Origin: Trueperella pecoris
Lineage (GTDB): Bacteria > Actinomycetota > Actinomycetes > Actinomycetales > Actinomycetaceae
Length of the DNA: 64,000 nucleotides
Assembly (NCBI RefSeq): GCF_014926385.1
Contig: NZ_CP053291.1
Location: 1,054,001 to 1,118,000 of the forward strand
Direction: 5' to 3'
The position numbers and the translations under genes were made by a program. The notes under the pieces were generated by a model. The model made no database searches. It was not told the DNA's origin and saw only the letters and a program-made list of their open reading frames with translations. Below, in pieces: positions 34,990 to 43,675 of the stretch. Each line of letters opens with the position of its first letter. Position 1 is the stretch's first letter.

Positions 34990-36724
34990 CGTCAAGATCT
35001 GGTCCCCTGCAGCGACGACGGTCAGCGTGGTTCTCGCCGACTCGGGGCGCGAGCTTGCTCTCCGCCCCGCCGGCGATGGCCAGTTCGAGCTGGAGCGCCC
35101 GTTGGATGTGGGCACACGCTACTTTGTCCGCGTCGACGGCGGGATGAAGCTTCCCGATCCCCGGTCCATGTGCCAGCCGCTTGGCCCACATGGACCGAGC
35201 GAAATCGTTGATCCGGCCGCCTTCGTCTGGCACGACGCCGGCTGGCGCGGCACTGACCTGCTCGGCAAGGTGTTTTATGAGCTCCACGTGGGCACGTTCA
35301 CCGACGCCGGCACGTTCCGGGCCGCCATTGAGAAACTCGACTACCTGGTAGGGCTCGGAGTCGACGTCGTCGAACTCATGCCGATCGCCCCGATGCCGGG
35401 CCAGCGCGGGTGGGGCTACGACGGCGTGTCCATCTACGCAATTCACGCTCCGTATGGGCACCCCGAGGATCTGGCCGCCCTCGTGGACGCGATCCACGCC
35501 CGGGGAATGTCTGCATGCTTGGATGTGGTCTACAACCACTTTGGTCCCGACGGAAACTACCTGGCCCAGTTTGGCCCGTACTTTACCGACAGACACCACA
35601 CGCCCTGGGGCGAGGCCCTCAACCTCGACGGCGACGGCGCTGACCAGGTGCGCCGATACCTCATCGACAATGCCAAGCAGTGGCTGGTCGACTACCACTT
35701 TGACGCCCTTCGTCTCGACGCCGTCCCCCACCTTCACGACGAGTCCGACTACCATTTCCTCGCTCAACTCTCCGACGAGATTAAGGAGCTGGGAGACGAC
35801 CTTGGTCGTCACCTGACGTTGACCGCCGAATCTGATCTCAACGATCCGAACATGGTTCTTCCGACCTCCGAGGGCGGCTTTGGCATGGACATGCAGTGGG
35901 CAGACGACGTCCATCACGCCCTCCACGTGTGGCTGACGGGCGAGACGAACGCCTACTACGTCGATTACACGGATGATCACAGCCTTGCCCAGGGATTCGA
36001 GCACGGCTTCGTGCGCGTGGGCCAGGAACTGCAGTTCGCCGCCGCTCCGCGCGGCTCGGAGATTCCTGAGGGGCTTTCGGGACACCGCTTCATGGCCTTC
36101 GACGAGAACCACGACCAGGTGGGTAACCGCCTCATTTCGGACCGGCCGTCGTTGAAGCTTGAGCCTGCCGAGCTAGCCGTCTCCCGTGCGCTCATCCTTT
36201 TGTCTCACTACACGCCGATGCTGTTCATGGGCGAAGAGTGGGCGACGACAGCTCCCTTCCATTACTTCACCGATCACGGCCCCGAGCTGGGAGCGATGAT
36301 TCAGGAGGGGCGCAAGGCGGAGTTTGCCGATTGGGATATGGCTAGCATTTATGGCGACATCCCGGCGGTCATGCTCAACCCTCAGGACGAGCAGACTTTC
36401 CTTGCTTCCAAGTTGCCCTGGCATGAGCTCGACGATAGCGCTCATCGGCGCATGCATGATTTCGTGCGCGCCCTCATTGAATTGCGCCGGTCGGATCCCG
36501 ATGTCGGGGCCGGGGATCGCTCCCGCACGCACGTTCACGTCGATGGCAGGGCGGGCTGGATGAGCCGCGGCCAGACCGTCGTCGTCTTCTCCGTCTCCCC
36601 CACCCCTGTCACCGTTCCGGCTCCGGTTGCGGGCAAGGAGGAGGTGCTGGCATGGGAACCCACGCAAGCCACGGCGGACGGCGTCTACCTGCGTAGCCCC
36701 GGCGTAGCTGTCTACCAGTCCTAG
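34982..36724 (+). CDS. treZ: Maltooligosyl trehalose trehalohydrolase
   Basis: 580 aa from the ATG at 34982 inside the treY stop region (MANVKIWSPAAT). GH13 enzyme that releases trehalose from the product of TreY. N-terminal beta domain, then GWGYDGVSIYAIHAPYG, VVYNHFGPDGNY, the catalytic Asp in ALRLDAVPHL, the Glu in TAESDLNDPN, and MAFDENHDQVGNR, all typical of TreZ. With glgX and treY it completes the TreX-TreY-TreZ route; the osmoprotectant trehalose would accumulate in the cytosol. Confidence 0.96.
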   Translation: MANVKIWSPAATTVSVVLADSGRELALRPAGDGQFELERPLDVGTRYFVRVDGGMKLPDPRSMCQPLGPHGPSEIVDPAAFVWHDAGWRGTDLLGKVFYELHVGTFTDAGTFRAAIEKLDYLVGLGVDVVELMPIAPMPGQRGWGYDGVSIYAIHAPYGHPEDLAALVDAIHARGMSACLDVVYNHFGPDGNYLAQFGPYFTDRHHTPWGEALNLDGDGADQVRRYLIDNAKQWLVDYHFDALRLDAVPHLHDESDYHFLAQLSDEIKELGDDLGRHLTLTAESDLNDPNMVLPTSEGGFGMDMQWADDVHHALHVWLTGETNAYYVDYTDDHSLAQGFEHGFVRVGQELQFAAAPRGSEIPEGLSGHRFMAFDENHDQVGNRLISDRPSLKLEPAELAVSRALILLSHYTPMLFMGEEWATTAPFHYFTDHGPELGAMIQEGRKAEFADWDMASIYGDIPAVMLNPQDEQTFLASKLPWHELDDSAHRRMHDFVRALIELRRSDPDVGAGDRSRTHVHVDGRAGWMSRGQTVVVFSVSPTPVTVPAPVAGKEEVLAWEPTQATADGVYLRSPGVAVYQS

Positions 36725-36795
36725 CCTTGAGCATCCCGCGTTGGCTGTGACGTGCTTCTTCGGCGTGGCACCGCCAAAAGGCGCGGTGACGCCGT

Positions 36796-36801
36796 TAAAG
36801 T
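36796..36801 (+). promoter_or_regulatory. -10 hexamer TAAAGT, leaderless DUF3000 promoter
   Basis: TAAAGT ends 6 nt before the GTG start at 36808. The intervening CAAAGG could act as a weak ribosome site but lies too close to the start codon. Confidence 0.45.
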
Positions 36802-36807
36802 CAAAGG

Positions 36808-37392
36808 GTGACCATACATCAGCCGCCAGCGGAATTCGTGACTGCCCTTGAGTCCCTCAAAGGCCAACATTTTCGTCCCGAATTGCATATTGGGCAGATT
36901 CCGGGCCCGACCCGGATCGCGCCCTGGGCAGTCGCGTTACAAGCTGAGGTTAACGACTCCCCGGATAACGATCCCGATTATCTGCGTGGGTCAGCCAAGT
37001 TTGTTGTGCTTCACGACCCCGCGGGACAACCGGCCTGGCATGGCACCTTCCGCGTCGTCATTCACGCGCAGGCCGCGATGGACGCCGAGATGGGCGACGA
37101 TCCACTTCTGGGTGAGGTCGCCTGGACGTGGCTCATTGATGCGCTCGACGGTGCCGGCGCCTCTTACCACAGCCTCAACGGCACCGTGACGCGTGTCTTT
37201 AACGAGACGTTCGGTGGTCTACACATTAATTCTTCTCGGGTTGAACTTGAGCTACGCGCGTCGTGGACCCCGCAGACGCCCTACCTCACGGAGCACCTGC
37301 ACGCGTGGGCGGATCTCGCGGCCTCCATGGCCGGCCTCGGCCCCTGGAGCGACCAGGTCGTCAGCCTTGCTCGTAAGGTGGAAAAAATTTGA
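36808..37392 (+). CDS. DUF3000 family protein
   Basis: 194 aa. It has the conserved actinobacterial N-terminus RPELHIGQIPGPTRIAPWAVAL and the block EVAWTWLIDALDGAGASYHSLNGTV (abridged), WTPQTPYLTEHLHAWADLA. Function unknown. It overlaps the RNase D start by 4 nt (TTGA), so the two are co-translated, as is the corresponding pair Rv2680-Rv2681 in M. tuberculosis. A role linked to RNase D is inference. Confidence 0.92.
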   Translation: MTIHQPPAEFVTALESLKGQHFRPELHIGQIPGPTRIAPWAVALQAEVNDSPDNDPDYLRGSAKFVVLHDPAGQPAWHGTFRVVIHAQAAMDAEMGDDPLLGEVAWTWLIDALDGAGASYHSLNGTVTRVFNETFGGLHINSSRVELELRASWTPQTPYLTEHLHAWADLAASMAGLGPWSDQVVSLARKVEKI

Positions 37393-38600
37393 GTTCGTCT
37401 ACCCCCGCCCGCCCTCTCGACGTACCGCGAGATGGCTTACCTTCCGTCACGAATGAGGACATCGACGACGCCGTCGCGCGTCTTGCGTCCGGACGCGGTT
37501 CGATGGCCGTCGATACCGAACGTGCGATGGGCCTGCGGTATTCGAATCGGGCCTACCTTGTTCAGATCCGCCGCGAGGGAGCTGGAACCTTCCTTATCGA
37601 CCCCGTCGGGATAGAAGATCAGCTCGAGGACCTGCGCGGGGTCATGTCGTGCGAGTGGATCCTGCACGCCGCCGACCAAGATCTTCCCTGCCTGCACGAG
37701 TTGGGGCTGTACCCCACCAAGATTTTCGACACCGAAATCGCCGCCCTGCTCCTCGGGTACAAGCGGGTCTCGCTCCAGGCGCTCTGCCAAGAGGTGCTTG
37801 GGTGGACACTGGCGAAGGAACATTCCAACGCCGATTGGTCGCAACGTCCGCTTCCCCCGCCGCTGTTGGCCTATGCGGCCCTCGACGTCGAACTCCTCCA
37901 CGAACTCGCAGAGAAGCTCACCGACCAGCTCGTTGAGGCCGGCAGGCTCGAATGGTTCGAGCAAGAATGCGAAGAGGTTCGTCTCCGTAAGCCAGCGCCG
38001 CCCGCGAAACAGCCCTGGCGGCGCACCTCCCGCCAGGCCGGTATCCGAGACCGGCGCGCCCTAGCCATGCTGCGTGAACTGTGGCGTGCCCGCGACGGTG
38101 TTGCCAAGCGTCGCGATCTCGCGCCCGGCAAGGTGCTCCCCAACCAGGTATTGGCGGAACTTGCGGCGAGAAAGCCGCGTTCGCGCTCGGACGTCGTGAA
38201 CTCTCCGCTGTTTCGCTCGCGCCAACGCAAGCGCGACCTGGACACGTGGTGGAACGCCATCGATATCGCGTGGCGGCTCGACGAACGCGCTCTCCCTGAA
38301 CGTAAGTACACCGAAGATAAGGACCCCTACCCGCCGATCAAGCGTTGGGATCGCCACGACGAAGCAGCCGCCGCTCGCTGGGAAGTTATGCGGCCCAAGG
38401 TGCTCGCCCTCGCCGAGGAACTCGGCATCCGCCAGGATCTTCTGATCAAACCCGCTATCCAAAAAATGGTGGCCTGGACGGGTTGGACAACGCAGGAGGA
38501 GCTCGTCTCCTTGCTGGCAAAAAACGGCGCGCGCCCGTGGCAAATCAAACAGGTCGCCCAACCCGTTCACGCCGCCCTGCAGGCCGCCAAGGTTCTTTAG
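37389..38600 (+). CDS. rnd: Ribonuclease D-like 3'-5' exonuclease with HRDC domain
   Basis: 403 aa, TTG start at 37389 overlapping the DUF3000 stop, with AAGGTGG upstream. The DEDDy exonuclease residues are visible: Asp42 and Glu44 (AVDTERA), Asp98 (HAADQDLPCL), and Tyr162/Asp166 (LAYAALDVEL). An HRDC domain follows at about 215-290 (RDRRALAMLRELWRARD), then a C-terminal region typical of actinobacteria. It processes or degrades structured RNA in the cytosol. Exact RNA targets unknown. Confidence 0.92.
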   Translation: MSSSTPARPLDVPRDGLPSVTNEDIDDAVARLASGRGSMAVDTERAMGLRYSNRAYLVQIRREGAGTFLIDPVGIEDQLEDLRGVMSCEWILHAADQDLPCLHELGLYPTKIFDTEIAALLLGYKRVSLQALCQEVLGWTLAKEHSNADWSQRPLPPPLLAYAALDVELLHELAEKLTDQLVEAGRLEWFEQECEEVRLRKPAPPAKQPWRRTSRQAGIRDRRALAMLRELWRARDGVAKRRDLAPGKVLPNQVLAELAARKPRSRSDVVNSPLFRSRQRKRDLDTWWNAIDIAWRLDERALPERKYTEDKDPYPPIKRWDRHDEAAAARWEVMRPKVLALAEELGIRQDLLIKPAIQKMVAWTGWTTQEELVSLLAKNGARPWQIKQVAQPVHAALQAAKVL

Positions 38601-38623
38601 ATCCTGACATTGGCTCGGCGGCC

Positions 38624-40492
38624 TTAGCGGATCGCCTTCGCGGCGTCGACGACAGCCCGCACATCCATTCCCTCACGCGCGATGATCGTGGACCGCGAAG
38701 CGTGATGGAGGAAGGATTTGTGAATCCCCAGGCTCTTGACAGGAAGCGTGCATCCGACGTCGGACAGTGCAAGGCGTAGTTGATCGCCCACGCCACCGTT
38801 GATCAGGCCGTCTTCCAAGACCACCGCACCGGCAGAGCGAGCGACGAGTTCGCGTAAGGAGTCGCTGATCGGAAGCACCCACCTCGGATCGACGACGATC
38901 ACAGACTCATCCAAAAACTTAGCCGCCTCGACCATCGTGTGAGCCATGGGGCCGACGCCCACAAAGACAAGAGGCGCCTGGCCGTCCACGACATGCTCGT
39001 AAAGCACGTCGAGCTCGCCCCCCTGGCGGATTGCCGGCAGGTCAGCGGCCACTGGGCCCTTCGGATAACGCACCAGCGTGGGCCCGTCGGTATCGACGGC
39101 TTCGTTCATGAGTTCGCGCATGCGCTGCTCATCGCGCGGAACGGCCGTGCGCAGATTGGGAACCATCGCCGCAATCGACAAATCCCACATGCCGTTATGC
39201 GACGCACCATCGTCACCGGTCACGCCCGCCCGGTCAAGGCAGAACGTCACGGGGGCATTGTGGAGGGCGACATCCATGAGGAGCTGATCGAATCCGCGAT
39301 TCATGAAGGTCGCATACAGCGCGATCACCGGGTGATAGTTGGCCTTCGCCAAGCCGGCCGCCATAGTCACCGCGTGTTGCTCAGCAATTCCGACGTCGAT
39401 CACGCGCTTGGGAAACTCGTTGAGCATCAGCGAAAGGCCCACGGGCTGCAGCATCGCGGCAGTAATTCCCACGACGGCCGGGTTCTTGCGCGCGATCTCG
39501 AGGATCTCTTCCGCGAAAATCGAGGTCCAGCCGAACCGGGACGACTCGATGGGCAGACCCGTTTCCGGGTGGATCTTTCCGACGGCATGGAAACGGTCAG
39601 CCTTGTTCTCTTCCGCCGGTTTATAGCCGCGCCCCTTTTCCGTGATCGCGTGCACGACGACCGGGCCGCCAAAATCGCGTGCCATTGACAAGGCCTCTTC
39701 AAGGCTTGCGATATCGTGCCCGTCGATCGGGCCAATGTACTTCAGGCCGAGCGAATCGAAAATGCCGGCGTCGAAGAAGATCTCCTTCATCCCTTTCTTA
39801 ATGCCGCGCAGCGCATCGTAGGTGAGCTTTCCGGGAACGCCAGAACCTTGCAACGTGCGCTTACCCCAATCGAGGAAATGCTCGTACTCCCTGTTGACGC
39901 GCATGGCATCGAGCTTGCGGACCGGGTCGAAGCGCCGAACAATCCCGCCAACGGTGGGCGCATACGAGCGGCCGTTGTCGTTGAGGACGATGACAACCGG
40001 ACGGTCAGGGTCTTCGGCGATGTTGTTAAGCGCCTCCCAGGCCATGCCACCAGTCATCGCACCGTCGCCGATGATTGCCACCACCCGGTCATCACGACCC
40101 GAAAGCTGCACACCACGCGCGAGGCCATCGGCCCAAGACAGGGCTGTAGAAGCGTGCGAGTTCTCGACGACGTCGTGCGAGGACTCCGCGCGCGATGGAT
40201 AGCCCGAAATTCCGCCCTCTTGGCGAAGCATCGAAAAGTCCTTGCGGCCGGTGAGAATCTTGTGCACGTAGGCCTGATGGCCGGTGTCCCAAATGAGCGT
40301 ATCTTGGGGCGAATCAAAGACGCGGTGCAAGGCAATCGAAAGTTCGACTACACCCAGATTCGGCCCGAGGTGCCCGCCCGTCTTGGCGACGTTAACCACA
40401 AGAAAACGGCGAATCTCCTCGACTAGCTTCTCAAGCTCCATGGGCCTGAGCGCCTTCAGATCTTGGGGGCCGTTTATCGAATCTAGAATCAC
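38624..40492 (-). CDS. dxs: 1-deoxy-D-xylulose-5-phosphate synthase
   Basis: 622 aa from the GTG at 40492, chosen because GGAGAA lies 4-9 nt upstream; the longer upstream frame runs into repeats. Thiamine-diphosphate enzyme making DXP from pyruvate and glyceraldehyde-3-phosphate, the first step of the MEP isoprenoid pathway. The ThDP-binding motif is GDGAMTGGMAWEALNN, the pyrimidine domain has IDVGIAEQHAVTMAAGLA, and the third domain starts near residue 490. Normal length. Convergent with RNase D, as in M. tuberculosis. Confidence 0.96.
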   Translation of the reverse strand: MILDSINGPQDLKALRPMELEKLVEEIRRFLVVNVAKTGGHLGPNLGVVELSIALHRVFDSPQDTLIWDTGHQAYVHKILTGRKDFSMLRQEGGISGYPSRAESSHDVVENSHASTALSWADGLARGVQLSGRDDRVVAIIGDGAMTGGMAWEALNNIAEDPDRPVVIVLNDNGRSYAPTVGGIVRRFDPVRKLDAMRVNREYEHFLDWGKRTLQGSGVPGKLTYDALRGIKKGMKEIFFDAGIFDSLGLKYIGPIDGHDIASLEEALSMARDFGGPVVVHAITEKGRGYKPAEENKADRFHAVGKIHPETGLPIESSRFGWTSIFAEEILEIARKNPAVVGITAAMLQPVGLSLMLNEFPKRVIDVGIAEQHAVTMAAGLAKANYHPVIALYATFMNRGFDQLLMDVALHNAPVTFCLDRAGVTGDDGASHNGMWDLSIAAMVPNLRTAVPRDEQRMRELMNEAVDTDGPTLVRYPKGPVAADLPAIRQGGELDVLYEHVVDGQAPLVFVGVGPMAHTMVEAAKFLDESVIVVDPRWVLPISDSLRELVARSAGAVVLEDGLINGGVGDQLRLALSDVGCTLPVKSLGIHKSFLHHASRSTIIAREGMDVRAVVDAAKAIR

Positions 40493-40586
40493 TACTTCTC
40501 CTTCAACTAGGGATAGATTACCACCGATACTCGCGCCTCCCACATGCGCGAACGCCGCGGTTTCAGGGCCAGTCGTTCGGCTCTGT

Positions 40587-40624
40587 CTCGCGGCCCCACC
40601 CGCGCCTCGCGGCCCCACCCGCGC
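40587..40624. repeat. 19-nt tandem duplication
   Basis: The unit CTCGCGGCCCCACCCGCGC occurs twice head to tail, 40587-40605 and 40606-40624, with no mismatch. It abuts the palindromic repeat cluster. Confidence 0.8.
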
Positions 40625-40674
40625 TGTAGTAACCTGCCCCGCGCTGTAGTAATCTGCCGCAGGTTACTACAGCG
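40621..40674. repeat. Palindromic repeat cluster (element copy B)
   Basis: Three copies of a 15-mer: CGCTGTAGTAACCTG at 40622-40636, CGCTGTAGTAATCTG at 40642-40656 (one difference), and the exact reverse complement of the first at 40660-40674. The second and third copies can form a 15-bp hairpin with a 3-nt loop and one G-U pair. The core matches the 23-bp inverted repeat at 28973-29027. A short inverted piece, CAGATTA, follows at 40682-40688. Confidence 0.75.
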
Positions 40675-40757
40675 GGAGCCAGATTAATGGTGCGCGGGCA
40701 TGGGTGGCCTCACCGATAACCTCGCGCCGTCACCCGCGCCCGGCTCTTGTAGGCATG

Positions 40758-40790
40758 CGTGAGGGGCACTTCGCGGAAGTGCCCCTCACG
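40758..40790 (-). terminator. Hairpin downstream of acnA
   Basis: A perfect 15-bp stem (40758-40772 with 40776-40790) with a 3-nt loop and GAGGGGCACTTC in one arm lies 117 nt after the acnA stop. There is no T-run on the minus side, but the stem is very stable. Confidence 0.6.
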
Positions 40791-40906
40791 ACAAGTGCGG
40801 CAAACGTCAACGCCGACCACGCCTATGGAGCCAGCAACGCCCATCACGGTCACCAAGCCGGCTAACGCCGATCGGGCCATGCGGACGAGACCGGTCAACT
40901 ATCCCC

Positions 40907-43591
40907 TTATGAGGTCCGAGCCAAATTGCGTAGCACGAACTGCAGGATCCCGCCGTTGCGGAAGTAGTCCGCCTCGCCAGGCGTGTCGATACGCACGACC
41001 GCATCGAACTCGATACTCTGGCCGTCCTCGGCGGTGGCGACCACCTTGACGGTCTTCGGCGTCGTGCCCTCGTTGAGCTCTGTGATGCCGGACAGTTCGA
41101 AGGTCTCTTGGCCAGTCAGCCCGAGGGTTTCGGCGCTCTCCCCAGCCGGGTACTGCAGGGGAAGTACGCCCATGCCGATGAGGTTAGAGCGGTGGATACG
41201 CTCGAAGGACTCGGCGATCACGGCCTTGACACCCAAAAGCGCCGTGCCCTTCGCTGCCCAGTCGCGCGATGAACCCGATCCATACTCCTTGCCAGCGAGG
41301 ACGACGAGCGGCACGCCAGCGGCCTGGTAGGCCTGCGCCGCGTCGTAGATGGCCTCTTGCTCACCGTTGAGGAAGTTGCGGGTGTAGCCGCCCTCGACAC
41401 CGTCCAGCAGCTCGTTACGCAGGCGAATATTGGCGAACGTTCCGCGAATCATCACCTCGTGGTTGCCACGGCGCGAACCGTAGGAATTGAAGTCCCGCTT
41501 GTCGATGCCGTGCTCGTCCAGGTACTGGCCCGCGGGCGAGTCCCACTTGATGGCGCCGGCGGGCGAGATGTGGTCGGTCGTCACGGAATCGCCCAGCTTG
41601 GCCAAAACGCGTGCTCCGGAGATGTCCTCCACCGGGGTAAGCTCCATCGTCATGCCCTCAAAGTATGGGGGCTTACGCACGTAGGTTGACTCCGCGTCCC
41701 AGTCGAACGTCGACCCCTCCGGGGTGTCGAGGGACTGCCAGCGCTTGTCGCCGGCGAAGACGTCCGAATAGGAAGAAGCAAACATCTCGCGGTTGACCGA
41801 CTCGTCGATGGTCCTTTGAACCTCGTCCGCATCAGGCCAAATGTCTGCAAGGTAGACATCCTTGCCGTCCGCGTCCTGCCCGAGAGGCTCGGTCGCAAAG
41901 TCGAAATCCATGGTGCCGGCGAGGGCGTAAGCGATCACCAGCGGCGGAGAGGCGAGATAGTTCATCTTGACGTCCGGGTTGATACGCCCCTCAAAATTTC
42001 GGTTTCCGGATAGTACCGACACGACGGCCAGATCGGCGTCATTAACGGCCTTCGACACCTCCGGCGGAAGCGGGCCGGAGTTGCCAATACAGGTGGCGCA
42101 GCCGTAACCCACGAGGTTGAAGCCGAGGGCGTTAAGATCGTCCCACAGCCCGGCCGCCTCGTAATAGTCAGTGACGACCTGCGAACCCGGCGCCATCGAC
42201 GTCTTTACCCACGGCTTGGGTTTGAGTCCAGCCCGGTTGGCGTTTCGTGCCAAGAGGGCTGCAGCCATCATGACAGACGGGTTAGAGGTGTTGGTGCACG
42301 ACGTGATGGAGGCGATCGCGACCGCACCGTGGTCAAGTTCGGTTTCGGTGCCGTCGGCCATGGTCACCGGGGTGATCTTGTGGGCGCGCTCTTCCTCGCC
42401 TCCCGCGAAGGTCGGGAGCGCCTGATGGAAGGACTGCTTGGCCTCATCGAGGGCGATGCGGTCCTGCGGGCGCTTCGGGCCTGCAATGGAGGGCACAACG
42501 CTCGACAAATCAAGCTCGAGATATTCGGAGTAGGCCGTTTCGCGTGACGGATCGTGCCACATGCCCTGCTCCTTGGCGTAGGCCTCGACCAACGCGATCT
42601 GCTCGTCGGAACGTCCGGTCAGACGCAGGTAGTCGAGAGTGACGTCGTCGATGGGGAAAATCGCGGCGGTGGAGCCGAATTCCGGGGACATATTGCCAAT
42701 CGTGGCGCGGTTTGCCAACGGAACGGCACCCACGCCCTCGCCGTAGAATTCGACGAACTTACCCACGACGCCGTGCTGGCGCAGCATTTGCGTAATCGTG
42801 AGCACGACGTCGGTGGCGGTGGCGCCGGGCGGAATCTCGCCCGAGAGTTTGAAGCCGACGACGCGCGGGATCAGCATGGACACGGGCTGACCGAGCATCG
42901 CAGCCTCCGCCTCGATTCCGCCCACGCCCCAGCCGAGGACGCCCAAGCCGTTGACCATCGTCGTGTGGGAGTCGGTGCCAACACACGTGTCCGGGTAGGC
43001 CTGCAAGACGCCGTCGTTGACCTGGGCCATCGTGACCCGAGCCAGGTATTCGATGTTGACCTGGTGAACGATGCCGGTGCCCGGCGGGACCACCTTGAAG
43101 TTCTGGAAGGCGGTTTGGCCCCAGCGCAGGAACTGGTAGCGTTCCTGGTTGCGTTCGTACTCGATCTCCATGTTGCGCTGGAGAGCGTTGGGGCTGCCAA
43201 AGACGTCAATCTGCACGGAGTGGTCAATGACCATTTCGGCGGGATTGAGCGGGTTAATTTGATCGGGGTTGCCGCCTAGATCGGTGACAGCTTCGCGCAT
43301 CGTGGCAAGGTCGACAACACAGGGGACGCCGGTGAAGTCCTGCATGACGACGCGTGCGGGCGTGAACTGGATTTCGTGGCTGGGCTCGGCGTTCGGATCC
43401 CAGTCAGCCAGTGCCTTGATTTGCTCTGCCGTGACATTTGCGCCGTCTTCGGTGCGTAGGAGGTTTTCGGCGAGGACCTTCAGCGAATAGGGCAGCTTCT
43501 CAGTGCCCTCCACCGCGTCCAGCCGGTAGATTTCGTAATCCTTGCCACCGACATTGAGGGTGGACTTGGCCTTAAACGTATCAATACTCAT
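40907..43591 (-). CDS. acnA: Aconitate hydratase A
   Basis: 894 aa [4Fe-4S] enzyme interconverting citrate and isocitrate in the TCA cycle. AAAGGAGA precedes the ATG. Cluster cysteines are visible in [12 protein letters not shown] and [38 protein letters not shown] (abridged) and the C-terminal swivel domain with [16 protein letters not shown] and EYGSGS-type active-site Ser/Arg are intact. Full length. The 84-nt upstream region contains an AT-rich palindrome at 43631-43644, a possible regulator site. Confidence 0.97.
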   Translation of the reverse strand: MSIDTFKAKSTLNVGGKDYEIYRLDAVEGTEKLPYSLKVLAENLLRTEDGANVTAEQIKALADWDPNAEPSHEIQFTPARVVMQDFTGVPCVVDLATMREAVTDLGGNPDQINPLNPAEMVIDHSVQIDVFGSPNALQRNMEIEYERNQERYQFLRWGQTAFQNFKVVPPGTGIVHQVNIEYLARVTMAQVNDGVLQAYPDTCVGTDSHTTMVNGLGVLGWGVGGIEAEAAMLGQPVSMLIPRVVGFKLSGEIPPGATATDVVLTITQMLRQHGVVGKFVEFYGEGVGAVPLANRATIGNMSPEFGSTAAIFPIDDVTLDYLRLTGRSDEQIALVEAYAKEQGMWHDPSRETAYSEYLELDLSSVVPSIAGPKRPQDRIALDEAKQSFHQALPTFAGGEEERAHKITPVTMADGTETELDHGAVAIASITSCTNTSNPSVMMAAALLARNANRAGLKPKPWVKTSMAPGSQVVTDYYEAAGLWDDLNALGFNLVGYGCATCIGNSGPLPPEVSKAVNDADLAVVSVLSGNRNFEGRINPDVKMNYLASPPLVIAYALAGTMDFDFATEPLGQDADGKDVYLADIWPDADEVQRTIDESVNREMFASSYSDVFAGDKRWQSLDTPEGSTFDWDAESTYVRKPPYFEGMTMELTPVEDISGARVLAKLGDSVTTDHISPAGAIKWDSPAGQYLDEHGIDKRDFNSYGSRRGNHEVMIRGTFANIRLRNELLDGVEGGYTRNFLNGEQEAIYDAAQAYQAAGVPLVVLAGKEYGSGSSRDWAAKGTALLGVKAVIAESFERIHRSNLIGMGVLPLQYPAGESAETLGLTGQETFELSGITELNEGTTPKTVKVVATAEDGQSIEFDAVVRIDTPGEADYFRNGGILQFVLRNLARTS

Positions 43592-43630
43592 TGCTCTCCT
43601 TTGAACGCTGGCCGTCAGGTCAACTATCTC

Positions 43631-43644
43631 GATATCAAAATATC
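43631..43644. promoter_or_regulatory. AT-rich palindrome upstream of acnA
   Basis: GATATCAAAATATC (arms GATAT/ATATC, 4-nt centre) is the most AT-rich piece in the acnA upstream region, 40 nt before the start codon. It may contain the -10 region or a regulator site. Confidence 0.3.
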
Positions 43645-43675
43645 AGGATGTGATGCCACTGTCTATCACTTTCGG

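Larger units (their letters stand above)
40493..40906. other. Intergenic region with repeats between dxs and acnA
   Basis: 414 nt without a secure gene. From dxs outward it holds a possible dxs -10 (TAATCT, minus strand, about 40517), a 19-nt tandem duplication (40587-40624), a cluster of palindromic repeats (40621-40674), a 15-bp hairpin (40758-40790) and a short minus-strand frame of 62 codons (40710-40898) with a hydrophobic stretch. Base composition stays GC-rich. Confidence 0.7.

Noticed and set aside
33394-36112. Long minus-strand frames of 573 and 476 codons opposite treY and treZ
   Set aside because: Both lie antisense to enzymes with all GH13 motifs. Their translations are low-complexity and show no family motif.
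40493-40618. Extended N-terminus of Dxs reaching into the repeat region
   Set aside because: Dxs normally starts near the conserved LDSINGPQDLKAL segment and a Shine-Dalgarno sits before the GTG at 40492.
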